Source: Hydra vulgaris
Lineage: Eukaryota > Cnidaria > Hydrozoa > Anthoathecata > Hydridae
DNA: 64,000 bases
Assembly: GCF_038396675.1 (NCBI RefSeq)
Contig: NC_088921.1
Coordinates: 20,965,001 to 21,029,000 of the forward strand
Reading direction: 5' to 3'
The notes under the pieces are model-generated. The model was not told the origin of the DNA, made no database searches, and saw only the letters and a program-made list of their open reading frames with translations. Positions 30,063 through 41,095 of the stretch are shown here, in pieces. The first letter of the stretch is position 1. Every line of letters starts with the position of its first letter. The position numbers and the translations under genes were made by a program.

Positions 30063-30259
30063 ACGAAAAGCATGTCCCCAGTAGCCCTGTGGGTGCGACG
30101 GACATGTGTTTATTTTTTAAATGCAAGGCTTAATGGCCAGCACTATTTATTTTAAACTAGTGAAACGGAAAAGCATGACCCCAGCAGCCTTGTGGTGTGA
30201 CGGTCATGCGTTTATTTTTTAAATGCCCGGCTTAATGGCCAGCCAAATATATTATAAAC
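30063..30259 (+). other. Two tandem double-hairpin units in the E10 3' UTR
   Basis: Unit 1 (30063-30159) has outer stem CATGTCC/GGACATG and unit 2 (30165-30259) has CATGACC/GGTCATG, a clean compensatory change. Each is followed by a small hairpin with GGCTTAATGGCC (30127-30138, 30229-30240), which differs from U2 stem-loop I (GGCCTAATGGCT) by two transitions. Homologous in layout to the units in E3 and E13. Confidence 0.75.
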
Positions 30260-30917
30260 ATGACTTTCTCTTTGTTTTTTAATTAATACTGAAGTTTATA
30301 AGTGTTTGTTGTGTTGTAATATATATTTTGTAATTATGTTATAAATTATGTTATTACATATTTTGCGGTTTTAACTTTCGAATTTTCGTTCTCGCTTTCG
30401 TTTTATTCTTGTTTTTGTTTTTGCTTTAATAAAATCCGCAAAAAGAAAAAAAAAAACAAAATTTAAAATTCAATCAACCACTTTGACTTTATTTTGGATT
30501 TATAAAACATTTTTATACATATATATATATATATTTATTTATAACTAAAAACTAGTGTGTCCTATATTATTTTTTTGTTTTATTTAGCAAATCTTTATAA
30601 ATAATGTGTTCACAAAGAACAATAATTTTACTTTAGCTTTTTTGATTATAATAAATCCTTTATTGTTTGTTTGTTTTACCTTGCGGTTTTAAAATTTTTA
30701 GTTTTGAGTTAAAATTTTGTTTTACATTTATTTTTGTTTTGTTTTTAAAAAAGCCGCAAATTCTTGAAAGTAATGTTTAAATATAAATATTTCATCATTG
30801 TAGTTAAAAATATATTGATTTATTGTGTTATTTGAAAGAAAATCTTTTGTATATATCACGGTTTCTTTGTAAAATATTTTTTTTACATGAAATACATTGT
30901 AAAGAAAAAAAAAAAAA

Positions 30918-31661
30918 GTATCTGTTCTTATCAGTTTAATATCTGGTACGCCGGCACAGTCCGGCTCATATATTAATCTGATTTTTGGCATTAGGTCATG
31001 GGATCATAGGTTTACCTTGCCCTGACCACGGGTTGCCTCGGCTTTGCACTACTGCTGAGCGCGGCCCAGATTGGAAAAAAGAAAATATCTTCACTTTCAG
31101 AGTGTCTAACATCGCTAATGGTCTCAGCTGCTGCTGCTGATGATGCTGCTGATGATGACGACGACGAAAATGATTAGACGTTCTAATTCAAACCACAAGT
31201 ACATTGTTGAAGACGGCGTCAGTCCGACTATGTCTGCAGTGTTCAGTTATCGCTTCTCGGCCTAATGGCTAAGATCAAGTGTAGTATCTGTTCTTATCAG
31301 TTTAATATCTGGTACGCCGGCACAGTCCGGCTCATATATTAATCTGATTTTTGGCATTAGGTCATGGGATCATAGGTTTACCTTGCCCTGACCACGGGTT
31401 GCCTCGGCTTTGCACTACTGCTGAGCGCGGCCCAGATTGGAAAAAAGAAAATATCTTCACTTTCAGAGTGTCTAACATCGCTAATGGTCTCAGCTGCTGC
31501 TGCTGATGATGCTGCTGATGATGACGACGACGAAAATGATTAGACGTTCTAATTCAAACCACAAGTACATTGTTGAAGACGGCGTCAGTCCGACTATGTC
31601 TGCAGTGTTCAGTTATCGCTTCTCGGCCTAATGGCTAAGATCAAGTGTAGTATCTGTTCTT
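30918..31661 (+). repeat. U2 repeat block between E10 and E11
   Basis: U2 nt 36-190 (30918-31072), one complete unit, then U2 nt 1-47 (31615-31661) cut by E11. Confidence 0.94.
31249..31438 (+). ncRNA. U2: U2 snRNA, complete copy
   Basis: Intact gene between E10 and E11. Confidence 0.95.
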
Positions 31662-33744
31662 GATTCTTAGCTTAATTAGGCTAGTTAGTGATCCTAACTA
31701 GTATAAAGAAGGTCTACTGGCCTTCTTAGTGTTTAGTGAGTATTACCTTGCCCCTTCCACGGGTTGCAAGGACAAGTGGTATTAGAGTGTAATTTGGTTT
31801 TTTTAGTGTATTGAGTGACTGAGAGGCTTTAAGGATCGTAGATCCTAGTGAGTTAAAGTGAGTGTGTGTGAGTATAAAGAGGTTGGTTAGACCTCCCTAG
31901 AGGTCTACTGGCCTCAGAGCGTCCGAGTGGCTAAGAGTGTATTATATATAGTTAGTACTATTTACCATGTTACAAATCGACCCAAAAACGTCCATGGAGG
32001 TAGTTACTGATATTGGTGCTGCTACAGCCCATACTAATGCTTATGCACAGGCTCATCATAGAACCTATGCACAAGTTACAACAAACAACAACTCTATAAA
32101 CGAGTATAATTCCCTTAAACATACCATTCTGTGTAAAGTCAATACTAAAATCAGTGACAACGAGTTTTTATTAGCTATTGAAGAGGCTGGATACGATAAA
32201 CACCTATTTGGGTACCAACAGTTTCGTAATGGCTCATTTATTGAAATTGTAATGAAAAATGATTTAGCCAAACATAAAATTCTTGAAAAAGGTCTAAAAA
32301 TAAACGGCATACACCATCAATTTTACCCCTCAACTCCAAGTAGAAATATAAGTAAAAGAGTGACGATTTCAATACTCGGTCTACCAATTGAAAAAAGCAG
32401 TTTCCCAGCTGGAAAGTATCTTGAAGAGCTGGGATATGGAAAGCACCTACGTACTAAACCTTTATTTAGAAGTACACCTAAAAACAAAACCCCATATTAC
32501 TCCGGTATTATAGTTGTGATTATGGACAACCTTCAAAAGCCAATCCCTAGATTCATTAATTTAAATGGATATGAAGTCAGGGCAATTTATAACGGACAAG
32601 AAGATGTTGGAAGACCACATAAAAATTGCACGACAAATCAGCAAAATGAACAAAACGATTGTAACAAACCAACTAGTAATAGTCCCTTAGACACAACTTT
32701 GATGCAAATACAAAATGAAAGTCATGTTAAAATAACCGAGAGCATGGATGAAATAAACGAAGTAAAGGAATATAAAGAGAAAGCTCAAGCACAACCATTA
32801 GAAACAGCCATAGAATCCCAACTGAAAACAACCCTCGAAAGTATAATAATGAACGAAAATGAGAGCATTAAAACCAATGAAAACAAAAAGGTAGCAAATA
32901 TAGATAACAAACAGGATAGTAAAAAAGAGGATAGTGTTAAGAATGTTAAAGAAGATAACGATAATAGTAATGATGAATATGATAGTAGTGATGACGGTGA
33001 CATTAGAGATGACGATAATAGTGATGGTGACGATGGTAGTTATGATGACGACAGTGATGAAGATAGTAGTGAAGAAGAGTGTAAAGTTCCCGTAGAATTT
33101 CTTAAAATGCATCATATCGAAAAAGTGGATTTTAACTGGAGACGATTCAAGAACTTTGATCGTTTAAATTGCAGTAATAAAGAACTAAAAGAATTTAAAA
33201 CGTATAAAAAACTTGAATGGCTAGAGTACGAAAGAGCTAACAGAAAGTATAAAGCAATAGACGAAAAAGTAAAACTTAATAAAAATCTTGTACCAGCTGC
33301 ATTTCAACAAATGGATTCCGGTGAAATGTATGCTCACAACATAAAAGAATTCCAGAACTTTAATAGAAAGACTGCTGAGAAAACTGAAAGGACTAGATAT
33401 ACAGCCTGTAAAAAGGCAGAGTGGGAACAGCGAAAAAAAGAGCATTTACATTTTCACCCTTACCATGAAAAGAAACAAAAAGAGCGTTATCTAAAAAAAG
33501 AAGTCTATCACTCAAAAAGGCTCAAATTAACACCACTAACAGAAGACCAAAAACTCACTTAAAATCAAAATTAAAAAAAAAATATATATATATAAATCCT
33601 AAAAAAATATAAACAACGATATAAACAGACTTAAACCTAATCAAAATAAAAAAAAAAAAAAAAAAAAAAAAAAATAAAATAAAATAAAAATATAAAACTT
33701 CATATAAACAAATAAAAAATATAAAAACTGTAACCCGTTAAACG

Positions 33745-33778
<34 letters not shown>
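31662..33778 (+). mobile_element. E11: full-length group C ORF1-only retrotransposon
   Basis: It consists of a leader of 305 bp with the GGTCTACTGGCC hairpins and a U2 stem-loop III-like segment (31743-31770, TTACCTTGC and CCACGGGTTGC), one open ORF, then an A-rich 3' UTR. An internal A run lies at about 33650-33674, and a poly(A) tail follows TAACCCGTTAAACGGTTT, a small inverted repeat. The tail differs from that of its relative E16. A 12-bp target-site duplication flanks it. Confidence 0.92.
31967..33562 (+). CDS. ORF1 protein with added C-terminal domain, group C, 531 aa (E11)
   Basis: The RNA-binding blocks in the first 215 residues (FGYQQFRNGSFIEIVMK, ISILGLPIEK, GYGKHLRTKPLF, YYSGIIVVIMDN) are close to group B. 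The linker (about 220-365) is unusually long and ends in a run of Asp and Ser. The C-terminal domain has FKNFDRLNCSNKEL with KKLEWLEYE, then EFQNFNRKTAEKTER with KKAEWEQRKKE. As in group B, a second in-frame ATG nine codons downstream (31994, TCCATGG) may be the real start. No catalytic domain is present. Confidence 0.88.
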   Translation: MLQIDPKTSMEVVTDIGAATAHTNAYAQAHHRTYAQVTTNNNSINEYNSLKHTILCKVNTKISDNEFLLAIEEAGYDKHLFGYQQFRNGSFIEIVMKNDLAKHKILEKGLKINGIHHQFYPSTPSRNISKRVTISILGLPIEKSSFPAGKYLEELGYGKHLRTKPLFRSTPKNKTPYYSGIIVVIMDNLQKPIPRFINLNGYEVRAIYNGQEDVGRPHKNCTTNQQNEQNDCNKPTSNSPLDTTLMQIQNESHVKITESMDEINEVKEYKEKAQAQPLETAIESQLKTTLESIIMNENESIKTNENKKVANIDNKQDSKKEDSVKNVKEDNDNSNDEYDSSDDGDIRDDDNSDGDDGSYDDDSDEDSSEEECKVPVEFLKMHHIEKVDFNWRRFKNFDRLNCSNKELKEFKTYKKLEWLEYERANRKYKAIDEKVKLNKNLVPAAFQQMDSGEMYAHNIKEFQNFNRKTAEKTERTRYTACKKAEWEQRKKEHLHFHPYHEKKQKERYLKKEVYHSKRLKLTPLTEDQKLT

Positions 33779-33781
<3 letters not shown>

Positions 33782-34516
33782 TCTGTTCTTATCAGTTTAA
33801 TATCTGGTACGCCGGCACAGTCCGGCTCATATATTAATCTGATTTTTGGCATTAGGTCATGGGATCATAGGTTTACCTTGCCCTGACCACGGGTTGCCTC
33901 GGCTTTGCACTACTGCTGAGCGCGGCCCAGATTGGAAAAAAGAAAATATCTTCACTTTCAGAGTGTCTAACATCGCTAATGGTCTCAGCTGCTGCTGCTG
34001 ATGATGCTGCTGATGATGACGACGACGAAAATGATTAGACGTTCTAATTCAAACCACAAGTACATTGTTGAAGACGGCGTCAGTCCGACTATGTCTGCAG
34101 TGTTCAGTTATCGCTTCTCGGCCTAATGGCTAAGATCAAGTGTAGTATCTGTTCTTATCAGTTTAATATCTGGTACGCCGGCACAGTCCGGCTCATATAT
34201 TAATCTGATTTTTGGCATTAGGTCATGGGATCATAGGTTTACCTTGCCCTGACCACGGGTTGCCTCGGCTTTGCACTACTGCTGAGCGCGGCCCAGATTG
34301 GAAAAAAGAAAATATCTTCACTTTCAGAGTGTCTAACATCGCTAATGGTCTCAGCTGCTGCTGCTGATGATGCTGCTGATGATGACGACGACGAAAATGA
34401 TTAGACGTTCTAATTCAAACCACAAGTACATTGTTGAAGACGGCGTCAGTCCGACTATGTCTGCAGTGTTCAGTTATCGCTTCTCGGCCTAATGGCTAAG
34501 ATCAAGTGTAGTATCT
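33779..34516 (+). repeat. U2 repeat block between E11 and E12
   Basis: U2 nt 36-190 (33779-33933), one complete unit, then a U2 5' end from 34476 that stops at nt 41 (34516), six bases short of the usual junction. Confidence 0.92.
34110..34299 (+). ncRNA. U2: U2 snRNA, complete copy
   Basis: Intact gene between E11 and E12. Confidence 0.95.
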
Positions 34517-34633
34517 TGTCACATCAAATAGTTACATTATATACATCCTATAGATGTATTCACAATTTAATAAAAAATAAAACTTAACAAGCGACATAAC
34601 AAAATAATTAAAAAAAAAAAAAAAAAAAAACAA
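34517..34633 (+). mobile_element. E12: very short 3'-end fragment of a retrotransposon
   Basis: A 117-bp AT-rich insert ending in poly(A) followed by CAA, then U2 nt 36. The 5' junction is after U2 nt 41, so the duplication is only GTATCT. It carries the short inverted repeat ACATCCTATAGATGT. It matches no other 3' UTR in the window by eye, so it is probably the extreme 3' end of a family not otherwise seen here. Confidence 0.65.
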
Positions 34634-35013
34634 GTATCTGTTCTTATCAGTTTAATATCTGGTACGCCGGCACAGTCCGGCTCATATATTAATCTGATTT
34701 TTGGCATTAGGTCATGGGATCATAGGTTTACCTTGCCCTGACCACGGGTTGCCTCGGCTTTGCACTACTGCTGAGCGCGGCCCAGATTGGAAAAAAGAAA
34801 ATATCTTCACTTTCAGAGTGTCTAACATCGCTAATGGTCTCAGCTGCTGCTGCTGATGATGCTGCTGATGATGACGACGACGAGAAAATGATTAGACGTT
34901 CTAATTCAAACCACAAGTACATTGTTGAAGACGGCGTCAGTCCGACTATGTCTGCAGTGTTCAGTTATCGCTTCTCGGCCTAATGGCTAAGATCAAGTGT
35001 AGTATCTGTTCTT
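34634..35013 (+). repeat. U2 repeat block between E12 and E13
   Basis: U2 nt 36-190 (34634-34788), a spacer with two extra bases in the trinucleotide stretch (CGACGAGAAAATG), then U2 nt 1-47 (34967-35013) cut by E13. Confidence 0.92.
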
Positions 35014-35105
35014 ATTTTGGCCGAGGCAGCGATTTTTAAAGTGAATATAGTGATTTGGTTGTTTTTTTTTAATATAGATATTAAGTTTTTGATTGGTTTT
35101 ACTGG

Positions 35106-36235
35106 ATGATGACGTCACCGGAACAAGTCAAGGATTTATTAGAGAAAATGGAAGTAGTAACATGCTGGTGTTGTACCGTTTCACGACGAATTCGAGCCGA
35201 GCTACAGCACCGATGAGGATGAAGATGACGCGGACCAGCAGGACCACCGAAAAATAAGGGACGCGGAAGCCCTACCCGAAATTCCGAAAAAATCGTACGC
35301 AAGCGTAACTACCCAAAGTATTAGTAACACCTTTAAAAAGCAATTATCGAATAACCTTCTTACCGTAATTGGAAAACGAATATCTTCCTACGATGTGTTA
35401 GTGGCATTAGAGGAAGCAAACCTGGATGACCACCTTGAAGGTTTTCAGTTTATCCGTAACAACAGGGTTATGGAAATTGTGATGAAAACCGACCAAGCGA
35501 AGAACTTCCTACTTGAGAAGGGACTCACTATTGGCGGCACTCATTACTTGTTCCAAAAGTCTAACCCCGAAAGAGAACCGAGCACACTAATGCATGTTTC
35601 TGTGTTCGGACTCCCAATTGAGAGTAAAGAACTCAAAGTCGGGAATATTTTCAACAGTTGGGCTATGGACGGCATGTTTTGACCAAACCTGTCATGAGAA
35701 CGACGCTGAAGGGAAAACTTTACTTCACCGGAATTCTCGTGGCAGTCATGGAGAACATGCCGAAACCAATGCCCACCAGCATGGAAGTTATGGGGTACAA
35801 GATAAGACTGCTCCATAACGGACAAGAAAGGAACGTACAACGAAAGGAAACACCAAAGGCGTACATCCCGAAACACCATCTACTTTGACGGAAGCCAAGA
35901 AAGACACTGCAGCACCGTCTCCACCACCACCACAAGTCGAAACTTTAATGGAAATTCCCCAAACAACTGCTCCTCCGAATAATGTTGAACCAACACCACC
36001 AACCCCATCAACAAGTACACTCCAAATAAACCCACAAGAACCAAAGAAGAAACCCGAAGAAACTAACCAAACAAACGAAGACCCCGACGATATGCAGAGC
36101 ACCCATGACTCTGACGACTCCACGGTTTTAAACGATAACAAAGAACCCTTCATAACAAAAAAAAACAAAACTAAAAACAAAAAGCGAAAAACACATAAAA
36201 ACAGCCGAAAACGAGGAACAAACGAAGCGAGTTAA
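35106..36235 (+). pseudogene. Broken ORF1 (E13)
   Basis: Starts at about the ATG at 35106 (MMTSPEQVKDLLEKMEV). After an early shift the main frame carries PKKSYASVTTQ, FQFIRNNRVMEIVMK and HVSVFGLPIES. A shift near 35650 moves to the frame with GYGRHVLTKPVM and YFTGILVAVMEN (35658-35888). A third frame from about 35885 gives a Pro and Thr rich stretch ending in a basic tail (KKRKTHKNSRKRGT). At least three shifts. The FKNF/KKAEW domain is absent, which agrees with an autonomous-type ORF1. Confidence 0.82.
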
Positions 36236-36408
36236 TAAAGAAAAAGATGGTACCTTGGGATCAGGGTAATTTATTCTTTTGTTATTTACTATTTTTTTCT
36301 TTACTTTATTGATATGCGCGCGTTTGAAAACCTAATTCATGTCTTTTGAAAACTTTTTTAACTTCAAATTTGAATTTAAATGTTTTTTTTTTTGCTGTTT
36401 TAAAAAAA

Positions 36409-39400
36409 ATGTACGTAAGAATTCTCACGCTAAATGTAAATGGTCTCCAAACTGAGACCAAAAGCAACAAAATTTTTCGATTTCTAAATAATTCGGACTA
36501 TGACGTAATATGCTTACAAGAAACGCATAGTTCCGAACAAAATCATTTGAAATGGTCGAATGAATGGAAACACCAAACTCAAGGAAGTTCTCTTTGGAAT
36601 AATGGGAACCAAAAAGAGCGCGGTGTGGCCATTTTAACTAAAAAAGAAATTATTTTTAACGAAATTACACAAGATGAAAACGGGAGAATTCTTGCTACAA
36701 ATTTAAAACTGAAAAATTTTGTAATCAGAATAATTAATTTATACGGACCCAATGATCCGCAACAAAAGGAAAATTTTTTTAAACAAATTGGAAAACACGC
36801 GCGTGGATCCGATTATATGATCCTAACGGGAGACTTCAACATGGTTGAAAACCCACAACTAGACAGGGAAGGGGGTGACCTATTTAATAAAAACAACACT
36901 CTAGGTAAAGCCAAATTGAATTTTTTTTGCGAAAAATTCGATTTGGTTGATATATACAGGAAAATTAACCCAATTAAAATTGAATTTACATACGAAAAAT
37001 TAGATCAAAGTTTCAAAAGTAGAATTGACAGAATTTATGTACCTTTGACAATCTCAAGTGACAGCGAATGCGCGATTATAGAAAACAAAATCAGTGACCA
37101 CAAAGCCTTCGGCTGCACTCTTAAACTTGAAAAAATAAAAGAGAGAGGCCCGGGCTACTGGCACTTGAATGTTAGTCTCTTAAGCGACCGCGTTTTCAAA
37201 GAAAAATTAAAAAAAGATTTTGAAGAAGAAAAAACAAAAAAATTATATTACTCTAATAGCAGTCAATGGTGGGCATCACAAAGTCCCGCATAAAGTCGAT
37301 TGCTATAGAAGCGTCAAAAGCGAAAAAGGCCAACTAAAAAGTAAACAAATAAATTTGCGACAAAAAATTGACGAGGAAAATCAAAAACAGGAGAGAGACT
37401 TGGAAACACTTGAAGACCTAAAATCTGAGCTCTAAGAACTCCTTTGCGACGGGGGCGTGTTCGTGAGGACGAAACAAAACTCGCAGAGGAAGGCGAAAAA
37501 CCTTCCAAGGCTCTCTTCTAAAATGGAAAAAACAACCAAAAAAAAAAAGATTATAAGAGAAATAAAAGACGGTGACACCGTTCACACGGACACCGTCAAA
37601 ATACTAAAAACAATTAGAAAATTTTATAAAAACCTTTACAAAACAAAACCTCTCAATAAAGAAAAGCAAAATACATTTTTGGCAAACATTAAAACATCCC
37701 TTACGGACGACCAAAATGCTTTTTTAAACATTCCCTTTAGCAGCGAGGAGCTTTACAACGCTGCCATGTCCCTAAACAAAGGCAAAACACCAGGAATAGA
37801 CGGCCTCCCGGCAGAGTTCTATCAAGAATGCTGGGATATTTACTCAGAAGAACTTACCGATCTCATGAACGGTAATGTCTTCGATGTAAATAACGAGCTG
37901 TCGTGGTCGCAGAGAACGGCGCTGATTAGTCTCCTTCCAAAAGAGGGTGATCTGACGGCGCTGCAAAACTGGAGACCAATATCCCTGCTGTGCGCGGATT
38001 ACAAAATAATCACTAAAGCCCTCGCCTTGAGGTTGTCAAAGGTACTTGATAAAATTCTCGGACCGTCTCAAACGTGCTCGGTACCGGAAAGGAATATCTT
38101 CTCCAATCTTTTCCTGGTCAGAGACCTAATACAGTACACTAACGAAAAAACAACATAGATAGTGTACTGATTACAATCGACCAGGAAAAAGCATTTGACA
38201 AAATTGATAGAAATTTTCTTTTTATACTTTTGAAAAATTTAACCTGGGAAAAAATTTTATAACAGCAATAACGCAAACCATGAAAAACTCCCATTCAATT
38301 ATAATAAACAACGGCTATTTGAGTAAGCCCTTCAGTATCAGCAGAGGAGTTCGCCAAGGCGATCCCATCTCCCTCATGCTATACTGCCTGGCAGTGGAAT
38401 CGCTGGCCCAGACATCAGAAACAATCCTGATGTGGACGGCATTCCTCTGCCGGGAACAAAAAATAAACTAAAAGTAATGCAATACGCTGATGACACCACT
38501 ATTTTCCTGAGGAACCCGAAGTCCATCGAATGCGTTTTTAAAACGCTAGATGACTTCGAGGAAGCCTCGGGATCAAATATTAATAAAAACAAGACCAAGG
38601 CTCTGGCGTTAGGCGGATTCAATTACATACACTATGAAAACATGGCCAGAGTGTTAAATCAAAAGCTATTTAACATAACCTGGTGCAACGCATCAGGTAT
38701 CAAAGTATTAGGAATAACATTCCACACTGACCTTGCTTTTACCGCAAGCATTAATTGGCAGAAAGCCGTTGAGAGCTTTAAGAAATCAAAAGCTTTAGAT
38801 ACCGGAACATATCTTAAAGATGCAAGGGTGTTTTTGTAAACACTCTTGCACTCTCCAAGGTATGGTTCGTGGCCAACGGCTTCCCAATTAATGAAACCAC
38901 CGCCAAAAGGATTAAAAAAGAAATATCAGCGTACCTTTGGCAAAGCGAATACGCGCAACCCATCAAAAGCGACATTTTAAATTTACCAATTGATAAAGGA
39001 GGACTAGGCATCCTTGACACTAAAATGCAATGCCTAGCCCTGCGAACAAAACACTTATTCAAAATTAAAGAACAAGAAAACTGCCACGAGACTTGTTTCA
39101 TCCAAAAATACTATCTGGCGCATCATCTGGCGAAACACGCGCGAATCAAATGCCCACTATGGTTGTTCCTCACGAGTAACAACTTCCCAAAAGCAATAGG
39201 CGAAATTCCTTTTTACTATAAAGACGTGATTGAAACAATTAAAGCGAACAAGCAAATCTTTGAAATTAAATGTAAAAGCGCCAAAAATTTTCGCGCGCAT
39301 CTCGCTAAAGCAAATGAAAACCCAAACTTGCTGAAAATCCAAACTGCATGGGATACAAAACTTCAAAAAGCTCTTCCATGGAAAAAAATATGGGAACGAA

Positions 39401-39959
39401 GTTTCGTGTCCTATGCCAGTGGCCCTAATAAAATACCCTCCTAGAGTATGAAACGAACTCACTCCCAACTTTGGAAAAGTTTTAGAGTTGGAGGAAAAAC
39501 AGAGGGCGCGGTAACGCAAACTGTAAAACATGCGGATCACTCGAAAACACACTTCACCCTTTTATCCACTGCGGAAAGAAAGCTCGATCAGTGTGGAAGG
39601 CTTTCAAAAACACCTATGAAAAACTAATTCCTCAAGAAAATTTTAACATTGTTCGGGCTGTCTTTCAAACAAATACGGAACATTTGCCAAAGAAAGACAA
39701 CACCGCAAAAATTGCAACCACTCTTGCCCACGTAATAACTTCACGGTTATGGTGGGCAAGAAACATGAAGGTTAAAGAGAACAAAGTTATACCCTCTGCA
39801 AGAATTGTAGAGGGTATAAAAGCCGAAATTAAAGCTATATGGAAAACAATGTACAACAAACACCTAAGAGAAAACAATGTGGAAAAATTCCACGAAATAT
39901 TTTCAATAAACGGTGCCATCAGTGAAAATAATAACGGAAATTTAAATTTCTTGTTATAG
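36409..39959 (+). pseudogene. Broken ORF2 (E13)
   Basis: The ATG at 36409 starts MYVRILTLNVNGLQ. The endonuclease (36409 to about 37260) is open, with QETH, YGPND, GDFN and SRIDR. The rest is split over several frames: 37457-38158 (WRPISLLCADYKI), 38280-38471 (GVRQGDPISLMLY), 38432-38839 (YADD), 38869-39444 and 39591-39959 (C-terminus). About seven or eight shifts or stops. The CCHC region near 39520-39580 is also broken. The copy should be inactive as an enzyme. Confidence 0.88.
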
Positions 39960-40010
39960 AAAAAGGGTTTTCAACCATGTTTCAAATAAGTATATTTATT
40001 TTTTTTTTGT

Positions 40011-40214
40011 TACGAAAAAGCATGTCCCCAGCAGCCCCTGTGGGTGCGACGGACATGCGTATATTTTATAAATGCGAGGCTTAATGGCCAGCACAATATA
40101 TTTTAAACCTCACGGAAAAATCACGAACATGTCCTGCAAAGCCCGGTGGCAATGATGGATGTGTGTATTTTTTATAACAGCCTGGGGTAATAGCCAGGCA
40201 TATATATTTTAAAC
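40011..40214 (+). other. Two double-hairpin units in the E13 3' UTR
   Basis: Unit 1 (40011-40107) has CATGTCC/GGACATG and GGCTTAATGGCC, like E10. Unit 2 (40122-40214) has ACATGTCC pairing with GGATGTGT through two G-U pairs, as in E3, and a second hairpin CCTGG/CCAGG around GGTAATAG. E13 thus joins the E3 and E10 types. Confidence 0.7.
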
Positions 40215-40497
40215 TCGGAAATATTTTATTCTTTAAAATTTCTTTAAAAAACATGTTGTGGTTTAAGTTCGATTTTTTTTCGTTTTTCGACTTTTCGATT
40301 TTCGTTTTGTTTCCTATAGCCACAATAGTTTTAAATAAAAATAAAAAATTAAAAACAGAAGCAAAATACTGTCTTAGAAAAGCAAAGGAAAAATAGAATA
40401 TTGAAAAAATCTCCCCCCCTCATTGTATATTGTCCCCTGTTGTAAATATTTATTAATGAAATATATGTAATTATGTTAAAAAAAAAAAAAAAAAAAA

Positions 40498-40901
40498 GTA
40501 TCTGTTCTTATCAGTTTAATATCTGGTACGCCGGCACAGTCCGGCTCATATATTAATCTGATTTTTGGCATTAGGTCATGGGATCATAGGTTTACCTTGC
40601 CCTGACCACGGGTTGCCTCGGCTTTGCACCACTGCTGAGCGCGGCCCAGATTGGAAAAAAGAAAATATCTTCACTTTCAGAGTGTCTAACATCGCTAATG
40701 GTCTCAGCTGCTGCTGCTGATGATGCTGCTGATGATGACGACGACGAAAATGATTAGACGTTCTAATTCAAACCACAAGTACATTGTTGAAGACGGCGTC
40801 AGTCCGACTATGTCTGCAGTGTTCAGTTATCGCTTCTCGGCCTAATGGCTAAGATCAAGTGTAGTATCTGTCTATCGCTTCTCGGCCTAATGGCTAAGAT
40901 C
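40498..40901 (+). repeat. U2 repeat block with a doubled U2 5' end before E14
   Basis: U2 nt 36-190 (40498-40652, with CACCACTGC in place of CACTACTGC), a spacer, U2 nt 1 to about 43 (40829-40871), two extra bases, then U2 nt 1-28 again (40874-40901) joined to E14. Confidence 0.9.
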
Positions 40902-41095
40902 CTCTGGTCTAGTTTGAGACAGCGACTATAATAAAAGGTCTATTGGCCTTATATATAGTACTAGTATAGCTTAATATAGTTTTGTATAGTTACGGTGCCC
41001 TATCCACGGGTTGCTTACTCCTAATAAGTAATAGGTTCACTCGACGTCATTATTAGTTGTAAGTGATAATAGATTTAATAAAATCCACTTTTGAT

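Larger units (their letters stand above)
24438..30917 (+). mobile_element. E10: apparently intact autonomous U2-specific LINE (Tx1/Keno-like)
   Basis: About 6.5 kb: a leader of about 100 bp, ORF1, a gap of 189 bp, ORF2, a 3' UTR of about 0.9 kb and a short A-rich tail. Both ORFs are open throughout. The 5' junction is U2 nt 28 and the 3' junction is nt 36, which gives a 7-bp target deletion instead of a duplication. E14 and E20 share this. The 3' UTR holds two double-hairpin units and is otherwise T-rich, with no further feature that I can see. An APE-type endonuclease separates it from the RLE-type U2-specific Utopia elements. It is the best candidate in the window for a source of enzyme. 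Confidence 0.93.
35014..40497 (+). mobile_element. E13: decayed autonomous U2-specific LINE
   Basis: About 5.5 kb: a leader of about 90 bp, broken ORF1, a gap, broken ORF2, and a 3' UTR of about 0.5 kb with two double-hairpin units, then poly(A). Its 5' junction is the nt 47 type with a 12-bp duplication, unlike E10, E14 and E20. The first two bases (AT) could belong to U2. The many breaks show that it is older or less maintained than E10. Confidence 0.88.
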
